Part shown: piece after piece, positions 55,972 through 64,000 of the stretch
Position numbering within the stretch: position 1 is the stretch's first letter
How the letters are laid out: every line of letters starts with the position of its first letter
DNA from: Hexactinellida sp. DTS-2022
Taxonomy: Eukaryota; Porifera; Hexactinellida
Reading direction: 5' to 3'
NCBI GenBank assembly: GCA_028753945.1
Contig: JAPNXP010000001.1
Span: 8,174,501-8,238,500 of the forward strand
Length of the DNA: 64,000 bases
Position numbers and translations under genes: made by a program
The notes under the pieces: model-generated
The model's input: the letters and a program-made list of their open reading frames with translations, nothing else
What the model was told of the DNA's origin: nothing
Databases searched by the model: none

Positions 55972-57691
55972 ATGTTGCAACCATACAATAATGAGTGTCT
56001 ATTTCTTACTACGCAATCAGTTATTGTGATAACAAACAACAAAATCAACTTATATACGTATATATTGGATAATATCTACAAAGCTCATATACAGAACTTG
56101 GAATACACAATTTATTATTATAAACGTCATACTGGGAGAGTTCTCACAACTACAGATGGGCATAAATATCTTAAATGTAATGTCAAAGAGAACAATACTT
56201 ATTTGAAATGTGTTCTCTTCAGGGATGGATGTAAAGCGACTGCAAAATTACAAATGGACACCAACTTAATTTCACCTATTACCGTACATAATCACAGTTT
56301 AGTAGAATATAACTCCATAGTATATGAAGTCAAATCAAAATGTAAAACTAAGGCACGAAGCTCTCAAGAAAGTTTTCGAAAAATCTTTGATGATATTACA
56401 AGAGAAAATGCAGCTGGATCTAGTGTATCATTTAGTCAATGTGAATCTGCGATGTATCGTTCAAGGAGAATGAAACAACCTAAGATTCCTACAAATGCCA
56501 CTCAATTTTCAGAAATCCTACCGACTACAACATTTGGAAAATTCTTTAAGAGCAGCGTGTCCGTCGATAACCAAACAGCAATAATTTTCTTTTCCGACAA
56601 ACTGCAAACTTTCTTGCCCCAGGTAAAATGTATCCAATTTGATGGAACTTTTCAAACAGTACCTGTTCAATTTTTCCAGCTGTGGACGATTTTTATTTCT
56701 GTCGACCGATATACTTTACCAGGCATACATTGTCTCATGACAGCTAAAGATCAAAATCTTTATAAGGCAGTGTTACAAAACATAAGTAATCTTATACCCC
56801 AATTTCAACCTGCAGTGAGCATGTTAGATTGGGAAGCAGCTACAAGGAATGCATTTAAAGAAACTTATCCTAATGTACAATATTATGGATGTTGGTTCCA
56901 TTTCAGCAGCGCATTTGGCAGAAAACTCAAAAGCTGGGATTAGCACAGACATTCGCTGAAAATCAAGGGTTTGCAACATATGTCGTTGTTTAATGGCTAT
57001 CCCTTTTCTCCCAACTAATTTTATTCAACAAACCTATAATCTTTTGAAGTCTCCTGATCTACCTGATAACAACAAGATTCAATTAGAAGATTTAAAGAAA
57101 TATTTTAGAAAGAGATAGCTCCGTCAAATAAGCGCTGAAGAACTATCAATTTTTGACTCAAAAATTACAACAAATAATGGAGCCGAAAGCTATCATTCAA
57201 AGCTAAAAGGCAGAATGATTTGCAGTCATCCCAGAATATGGAGTTTCATGGCAATCCTAAACGAAATAATAGCTGATACAGATAACGAGATTGAAAGGGT
57301 TTGTCATGGAATGGAAATCAGTAGGCGGAGAAAAAGAAAAAATGTTAAGATTGATGATCGCAGAGCAGTTTGCAAACATAAATTAACAACGGGTATATTC
57401 ACACCATTGGAATACCTGAAAGCAATATGTGAAACTATTGGGAAGATGAACGCAGTGACAACGGAATATTCTGATATTTCGGACGAGTCAGAAGAAGAGG
57501 ATTAATTATCTCCCACTAATGTGAATATATGTGTAGTCTGTCTAAATCCTCGCACAACTACTTGGTTATTCTTACCATGTAAGCATGCGAACTGTTGTAC
57601 TACATGCAGCGAACAAATTCAAGAACTTGGGAAAACCTGTCCCATATGTCGTACCCCAATTGAAAACAGCTTTCAAATATATTCATCATAA
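55972..57691 (+). pseudogene. MULE transposase with N-terminal FLYWCH finger and C-terminal RING finger, broken
   Basis: 55972-56943 (323 codons) begins with a FLYWCH-type finger (HKYLKCNVKENNTYLKCVLF, then GCKATAKL and HNHS). It continues into the MULE DDE domain: first Asp in QFDGTFQTVP, second in SMLDWEAATRNAF, and GCWFHFSSAF. A frameshift near 56943-56993 moves the gene to another frame (MAIPFLPTNFIQQTY), which keeps the catalytic Glu in NNGAESYHSKLK. That frame has stops at about 57116 (TAG) and 57503 (TAA). Directly after the second stop, in the same frame, comes a RING-HC finger at 57530-57650: CVVC, CKHANCCTTC, CPIC, ending at TAA 57689. So the ancestral protein was a transposase fused to an E3-type RING, now with three lesions. 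Confidence 0.82.
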
Positions 57692-57799
57692 TTCAAGCTT
57701 CATCATAATGGCAACATATCTCACAGACTCACACATACTTACTTTTACTTACTTTTCAGTGATGTTACATTATTCAGACTAATTTTTATGTCATTACAT

Positions 57800-58015
57800 T
57801 ATTCAGACTAATTTTTATGTCATATTACCCCATTCATTTTCATTATATTACCTCATTAATTATATTATGTCAATAATATTACCTCATATTACCCCATTCA
57901 TTTTCATTATATTACCTCATTAATTATATTATGTCAATAATATTACCTCATATTACCCCATTCATTTTCATTATATTACCTCATTAATTTTATTATGTCA
58001 GTAATATTACCTCAT
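57800..58015 (+). repeat. Minisatellite, about 63-bp unit x3
   Basis: The unit 'tattaccccattcattttc' plus 'attatattacctcattaatt' and 'atattatgtcaataat' is repeated three times, between the RING exon and the right TIR of the MULE. Confidence 0.85.
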
Positions 58016-58308
58016 TTAATCTAAAACCAAGTCGAACTAATGACAACCTATGAAAGTCGAACTAATGACAACCCTAGTAAAACTGAGTCGAACTAATGAC
58101 AACCCTAGTAAAACTGAGTCGAACTAATGACAACCCGAGTAAAACCGAGTCGAACCAATGACAACCCTAGTAAAACTGAGTCGAACTAATGACAACCTAT
58201 GAAATTCGAAAGATTGACAACCTTAAAATTCGAACTAATGCAGCGTTTAAATATTCTTTAAACTATTAATTCATTAGAATGATTTTCGGTACTGTAAATT
58301 CTGTAATA

Positions 58309-58695
58309 CAGTGAACTCCCGTTATAACAAAGTTGGATATAACGAAATAATTGCTTAAATTCAAATGGAGATTTTCCCCACAGAACACTCAATGCATTAA
58401 TCATTATCCGTTTCTAATTAATATCCGGATATCAGAGATGCAATTCATGGACTGGACCGGACCGTCATGATTTTTTTCTGGACGGCCCGGACCGGTCCAG
58501 ACCGATATTCTGGTCCAGACCGATATTCTGGTCCAGACCGATGAACCGGTCGAGACCGTTATATCGTTAATTCGGACTGGTCCAGACTGCACTTGAAAAT
58601 AAGCGGATCGGTCCGATCCAGACCGCTGCATCTCTGCCGAATAAAACTAAGGAATTTACAGGTCCCAAGCAATTCGTTATAACGAGAGTTCACAG
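58309..58695. mobile_element. Tc1/mariner-type MITE, 387 bp, hosting a hAT MITE
   Basis: Ends CAGTGAACTCCCGTTATAAC and GTTATAACGAGAGTTCACAG are flanked by TA. The last bases are CACAG where CACTG is expected. The element at 58433-58636 is inserted inside. Confidence 0.82.
58433..58636. mobile_element. hAT-type MITE with GGTCCAGACCGA repeats, 204 bp, nested
   Basis: Ends CAGAGATGCA and TGCATCTCTG form a perfect 10-bp inverted repeat. The flanks CCGGATAT and CCGAATAA agree at 6 of 8 positions, a decayed 8-bp duplication. The inside has repeated TCTGGTCCAGACCGATATTC. The minus-strand ORF through it is repeat-derived and not a gene. Confidence 0.78.
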
Positions 58696-60039
58696 TATAC
58701 AAGTCCACATCAAAATAATTTTATTACGGTTTGGTTCATCGGAAGTGGCTCATCCCAAAACGGTTTGTGTTTGATATTTATACATTAAAGGAATTTATTC
58801 CAGTTGACCAATGAGAAGATGCCCTATCTGAAATTTTGGATGCAGAATCACTTTTGTTGATAAAATATTTTTGAAAGTATATTAAGGATTATTCAATTTT
58901 ATTATACTTCCATGATTGTCCTTACGCTCCATTAGTTTTAACAATATAGAATTTAAATTTCTATGTTTTAATGAACTGACTAAATCATATGGGAAAATTG
59001 TTCCGCAGCTTTATTTCAAGCCCTCAAACCAAAGCAATGTTTTATGAACATTCTGTGAAGTAAAGATAATTAAAATAACACGCTTCAGTGCCGGTCATAT
59101 AATTGACCATGCCAATAATGCACCAAGCGAACAAGCCACCTCGGTTCATTGTATAGAAGTTGTTTGCCATCAAGTACGTATCATCATTTCGAGTTTGTCA
59201 TTATTGCAGTTTTCTATTCGGACAAGCCAGGCAGCGACACGGTAGTAATTTTTCATTGATGTAGAGTTAGCTCTGCAGGCAAGGTACAAAGTTTGCACCA
59301 GATGCTGAAATATAAAGTCATACCAAAATATTGTGAGGAGTGAACCTACCATATTACATGACACCATATTACATGCCATATTACATGACAGTGGACCTAC
59401 CATATTACATGACATATTACGTGAGGAGTGGACCTACCATATTACATGATGTAGATCTGATGCTGGAGACCTGTCCTTGATCTACTGACGTTCTGAAACA
59501 TAAAGTAGTTTCTTTGCAGGATTTTAAGCATACGTATAAACATGGAGAAAATGGAGAGGGAGAAGAAGTCTTCTTGCAAGAACTTGACAGAGGAAGGTTG
59601 AGAATGCACCATTAATCACCACTGTTCTGTCCACATGACCATCAATCATCAATCTCCATGGAAAAACTTCCTGAAACGAAAAATATATGTCGAGAGTATA
59701 TAATTATAATGCTTTCATTTGTGGATCTCCTCTTGCTCAGGCTGGGAGACTAACCAAAATTGACTAAATAACTCATTAAATATGACTTGAAGTCGAGAAT
59801 TTGAGATTGTTACCATATATGGAAAAGGTGTGAAAACCGCAAAACTCACATTCACAAATAATTAAGATGTGCAATACGACCAATGGTCCAAAATTATGAC
59901 TTCCTATACGATAATAATTCATTTTCTGTTTCTAGCATAAGCGGATTACGAGATATCAATAAGTACAGAATTGGCCCAAGTTTCAGGACCCGAGCAGTTT
60001 AGCCTACAGTCCTTTATTAAAGTTGTCTATGCCCTGATC
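58696..60039. other. Spacer 3' of the PH-domain gene
   Basis: AT-rich and without a convincing ORF. At about 59335-59455 a short tandem of 'ccatattacatgaca' and 'gtggacctaccatattacat' occurs. A minus-strand ORF across it (59170-59415) is mostly repeat and was not accepted. Confidence 0.5.
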
Positions 60040-60150
60040 AAGCGATTCCCAAACTTTTTCAACCGTGGATCCCAATAGTCTTTTTGTAGACCCCATCCCA
60101 TTTACCGTAATACATCTTATGGACCCTAAGGGGTCCATGGACAACCACTG
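60040..60150. mobile_element. hAT MITE, 111 bp
   Basis: It starts AAGCGATTCCCAAACTTTTT and ends GGTCCATGGACAACCACTG. It is flanked by a perfect 8-bp duplication, CCCTGATC, at 60032-60039 and 60151-60158. The first four bases deviate from the CAGT usual for this family. Confidence 0.82.
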
Positions 60151-60293
60151 CCCTGATCAAACCCTAGCGATCCTATTTCTGATAACTAGTCAGACCCGGA
60201 GATTGTCGTTTGAATTTGAACAAATAATTAATACTAATTATGAAAAGTGCAATACCAATTTAACAAATTACACATCGGATAGCTAACAGAAAA

Positions 60294-62827
60294 CTAAATT
60301 TTCTTTGAGCCTAAATATTGACAAAAAATAAGATCAATAATATTTACACTTTGTGAAAAGAAAACTAAATTATCAGAACTCTCCATATCACTTTTCAGCT
60401 GGATAAAAACGATGTCATCTTCTGGCCGTATAAACCAACTTAATATTTCTTTAAAATGCCAAAATGTAGATAATGTATCTGCCTTCGCATAAATTGATTC
60501 GTTCTCTATTCGAGTGATTCCTATGTGGTATTTCCCTATTACGAAAATGCAATCAATATACTTGAGGCCGATTGCGACTTTCTTCACTTTAACAATTGGC
60601 AAAGAAATAGCATTTCCAATTTCAGAAACGTTCAAGTTGTCCAGAAACAGCCGACAAATTGATAATGTGTCAGAGTATTTTAACGTTTTTATCTCTTCCT
60701 TAATTGTGTTCGTATGAGAAACAACCTTTTGTAGATGTGAGGGAACAAATTGATTAACTTCTATATCTTCCATATTACCCTGCGTTTTCTTGTAGATTAG
60801 GAATATGCAAGCAGAATGACGAGCACTCATAGGCGCATTCAAAACTGGGAAATTCCCCTTCACAAAACTAACCCAACTCATACAGAAGAACTCACTCTCT
60901 GACAAGTGATTCATTCCGTACAGAAACTCTTCCAACTTATTAGAATTTAATTTCGCGGTTACATGTACTCTCAGTTTAATCCGAATAATCTTACTGGTCA
61001 CTACTTCCTGACTGGAGAATGACATTTTCCAACCGAGGGGCTGTGTTCGCTTCTTATCAGTTCGGGAGATCTTTTGTATGTTGTAGGTCTGGTACAGATC
61101 TCCCACCACCTGTATAGAGAGGTATGCATTGGGAGATGTGTAAGAGTGGTCGAAGCATTTAAGCAGGGGATGTAGACTGGTCTCAATAGGAAGGGTGAGA
61201 TCTATCAGTTGTTTGTATACCTTGCTGTTAGGAAGCAAGATAAACATGAGCCAGAAATTGTTAAGTAATTGTTGATATTTAGTGAGTGAATTTTGGAATT
61301 TAAGTTTGCTAGGCTCTGCAGAGTGAGAATAACCAAACGCCTGATTAGTTGAATTCAGAACGGCAGAATCTTGATCTTGCACGGGAGTAGTTGCAAATAC
61401 GAAATATTCTTTTTGTGGGTGAGATGGTGTAGTGTCGGTGTTGGATCCATTCCTCATATCATCTTTATCTAAGAGACAATAGTGCAAGTACCATGCTAAT
61501 GTTATGTCTTACAGATGCTATAAAGTGTGTATGTACAGATATGTGATGCAAATAAATGCAACCTAGATTATAGCGATATTTTTAGAGGGGTAACTTTTAC
61601 AAAATGTGCATTTACTAGTAATATGAGGTAATTTCTTACCAGGTAATTCTGTAGATGAAACCGATTTAAAGTTCCTATCCTTTGTTTTCATAATAGGCGA
61701 TGGATAATTTTTGCTAAAAGTGCTCTTTAGGACGTCTTTCAATTCACTAACGCTTATGTAATCTGAATAAGTTAATTCAGGTTTATTCTTCCTACACACT
61801 GGAAAAGAGTGCAAATTAAAATATTAACCATAATCTGTCCAAGTTAATTACTAAATGCTGTCTATGTATTAATTTGTTTGTCTAAGATTTGTTTATACAT
61901 CATAACTGTACCTATATCATCATAAGTCTGGGTACTGATTTGGGCTATCGCAGGATCCTCCTGCTTAGTAGACAGTTGACTCGATAAAGGGTGCTTTGGG
62001 GCAATATCAACTTCGGGTTGATTTTTCTCTGATAAATGCATAAATATTTACAAATAAAATACACAAATTAGTGTTCAAAGTCATTGCTCACAAGGTCGTT
62101 TTTCATATTATAAATTGAATAGAATTGGAACTTAATATTGGACTATAAAAACAACTATCTAACTACACCGATATCTGTATGGTACGACCGTGTCAATAGC
62201 AGCCACATGCAATTACGGCTACATTTTTTGCAGGAATAGCACGGTATTACAATACTTTTTTGCTTGCGATGAGCGACCACCTGTAATTTGACAATTTTGG
62301 TGAACACGGGCGTAAACGAAGTTGATAGCGAAATAAACATGTAAGTTGGTATAGCAATATTAATTAACAATATTAAAACCTGCTGTAGGTCTTTGTTGAG
62401 GCGTTGTATGAGATAAATGGCTATCGTAGCGAAAAGGTTGTAATTTGGGTTTAGGAGATAGTATGGGCTTAATTTTCATAGGTGATTTAGCAGACCTCTC
62501 CTCAATAGTCCGTATCATTAACTCGGCCCATCTCTCCATGCACTCCTCGCAGTCTGCCTCTAACAGCAGCTTCTCGCCCCGCTCCTTCATTCCCATGGAA
62601 ATTATCCAAGGCTTACCAGACACTCCGTCTGGGTAGACTAAGTCATCAGCTGACACATGGAGAGAAAACACCAGCTGTTCAGCATAGCAACTGTCATAGC
62701 AATTTAGAGTTCCATTGCTACACAACTCGAACCATCTACGGTTCCAGTCTACGTCCGAAGTTATGTGAGATCTGGTGTTAGCCAATATCCTCATTAACAG
62801 AAATCCCTCTTTAATCAGACCGGACAT
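60294..62827 (-). CDS. PH-domain protein, four exons, 632 residues (host gene)
   Basis: Minus-strand exons 62827-62380, 62028-61912, 61798-61640 and 61468-60294 (stop TAG) join through GT..AG introns whose phases all agree. The start is the ATG at 62827 (MSGLIKEGFLL). Residues about 1-105 form a pleckstrin-homology domain: GLIKEGFLL at strand 1, DWNRRWFELCSNGTLNCYDS for strands 3-4, and the C-terminal helix ECMERWAELMIRTIEE with the invariant Trp. PH domains bind phosphoinositides or proteins at membranes. Exons 2-3 are Pro/Ser/Lys-rich linker. The long last exon (about residues 242-632) looks globular, with no named domain that I recognise. No disruption is seen, and composition is unlike the transposon ORFs. 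The 5' UTR and promoter must lie above 62843. Confidence 0.82.
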
Positions 62828-64000
62828 ACTAGCTATTCTCACATGCGGTTCTAATTATAATTTAGGCTAGAAAAAGAATTAATAATTTGATGACGTGAAT
62901 AAAAACAAATTGGTCAAAATGGTAATTAACTTTTTAACAGGATCTAACTTTCAAAAGATATAATAAGCAAACAAGTATACATACATATATACCTTTGTAA
63001 ACTGTATATATATCGGCACTGTATCAAACTAAAGAATAATTTCGAGATTCGAAAATGTGAGACATTGTGATGCAACCGAAGCTTTCGCTTGTCTATATAC
63101 TTCATGCTCTAGATAGGCCTGTAGCCAGAAAGTGATATTGGGTTGGGCTATGATAACTGCAGGGGGGGGTGGGGCTGAGTCTTAGAAATTATCAAAACCT
63201 AAGCATATTAAACGGAGTTTAATTGGACAGAAATAATTCTCAGGGGAGCTCAGCTCTTCCCTGCATCTGTTGCATACTATATTGCGACTAACAATACAAC
63301 TTCGATAAATATCAGATTTACATTTGCACAACAATTGTAAAACCTGACCTTGTTGTATGTGTAAGCTCTAAAGGGAGTTCACAAAAGTTGAAAGGGCACT
63401 AGAGTCTAGACTCTAGAGATAGTTTCATTATTAATAAGTAATAATCGAAAAACTAGAATAAAGCATATAAATGTATTTAAATAACAATTAAACAACCAAA
63501 CTGTACGCATGTATTTGTATACCTAAAGTCTAAAGAAATAAACTAGAATTGCTAATAATTGTAAATTATATCGTCGTAAAGTTCATTTCAAAAATGCTGA
63601 ATAAATCAAACACAGTATATCGTATTTCTTCATTGAAATGGCAATTACATTATAGTCCATAAAATTAGCTAGTACACAATTAGTAAACTTTTGCATGTAA
63701 TAATAGCTTTTATCAAAAACAATGTATGCAATCGTAGGCGGAAAGTTAGGAGAGGCGGACTATTTTAGCCTAGATTTCAGGATAGGATTTCTCAAATGTT
63801 ACGCAATGTTTACAAGGTGAGCTGGAGAGAGGGATTCGCAAATGTGTGACAGATCATCATCATTTCTGAATTACAAAATGGTCTACTTGGAGACAAGAGG
63901 AAGATAACTGCTGATCTTTGGAAATTTAGAAATAATTTCTCTCGCCTTAATCTTTCGCTTCTAAGACCACTTTTAGTTTCGTAGGCATGATGTACTTGCT
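62828..64000. other. Upstream region of the PH-domain gene
   Basis: AT-rich. No ORF is convincing on either strand. At about 63160-63180 there is a G run in a 'gcaggggggggtgggg' context, perhaps the end of an old MITE. A promoter for the minus-strand PH gene is expected here, but no specific element can be called. Confidence 0.45.

Larger units (their letters stand above)
55782..58245 (+). mobile_element. MULE (Mutator-like) transposon, about 2.46 kb
   Basis: Both ends carry inverted arrays of a 35-bp-type repeat. Left (about 55790-55965) reads GTTGTCATTAGTTCGACTC repeatedly; right (about 58030-58240) reads the inverse, GAGTCGAACTAATGACAAC. Outer ends are GGGGTGCATGCATTAGTTCG and CGAACTAATGCAGCG. 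The sequence TTTAAAT occurs immediately outside both ends (55775-55781, 58246-58252), consistent with a decayed 7-9 bp target duplication. It encloses a FLYWCH/MULE transposase gene with a C-terminal RING finger. Confidence 0.8.

Noticed and set aside
58404..58631. 75-residue ORF with SVWTRI repeats
   Set aside because: Repeat-derived, inside the hAT MITE at 58433-58636.
61001..61186. Extra ORF inside the last exon of the PH-domain gene
   Set aside because: Shadow frame of the spliced minus-strand gene.

Overview
The window is eukaryotic and almost certainly animal. It is AT-rich, has spliced genes with short GT..AG introns, and is packed with DNA transposons of animal-type superfamilies (Ginger, hAT, Tc1/mariner, Harbinger, P/THAP, FLYWCH-type MULE) plus a Ty3/gypsy remnant. 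No rRNA, operon or CRISPR is visible. The species cannot be fixed from sequence alone; an invertebrate is my inference. Only one gene looks like an ordinary host gene: a four-exon PH-domain protein on the minus strand at 60294..62827. A 116-residue minus-strand ORF at 13870..14220 is unassigned. Nearly everything else is mobile or repetitive DNA.

Layout: 1-1889 has no recognisable gene. 1890-4870 is a reverse-oriented part of a repeat family that forms a 21.6 kb array at 14334-35975 (17 long hairpins, 23 copies there of an 18-bp perfect palindrome, recent internal duplications, a Harbinger-type MITE). 4899-5882 is a hAT element with two more hAT MITEs inside, each with a perfect 8-bp target duplication. 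6035-7898 holds a minisatellite and two mariner-type MITEs. 8556-11280 is a decayed Ginger-like integrase followed by an OTU-type cysteine protease domain. 11440-13165 is a triple tandem repeat of about 570 bp.

36269-42784 is the centrepiece. It is a complete Ginger1-like transposon of 6,516 bp with 42-bp TIRs (TGTTGC..GCAACA) and a 4-bp target duplication, inserted in a tRNA-like sequence. Its eight exons join into one open frame of 906 residues: HHCC zinc finger, D,D35E integrase core, GPY/F module, and a C-terminal domain resembling a ubiquitin-specific protease. Behind the gene lies a sequence that folds as a type III hammerhead ribozyme, then a 21-bp satellite.

43095-49937 is a 6,843-bp element with long TIRs built from 185-bp repeats and a perfect 9-bp target duplication. 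It carries a 2A-like ORF, an unassigned ORF, a broken P/THAP-type transposase and an OTU-like ORF. 51030-53310 is a second broken P/THAP transposase. 53348-55260 holds gypsy RT and gag remnants. 55782-58245 is a MULE whose FLYWCH/DDE transposase is followed in frame, after one stop codon, by a RING finger. 58309-60150 has further MITEs.

Common theme: four separate coding units, in transposons or transposon remnants of at least three kinds, are associated with ubiquitin-pathway domains (OTU, USP-like, OTU, RING). Together with the hammerhead and the 2A motif, this is the most unusual biology in the window.
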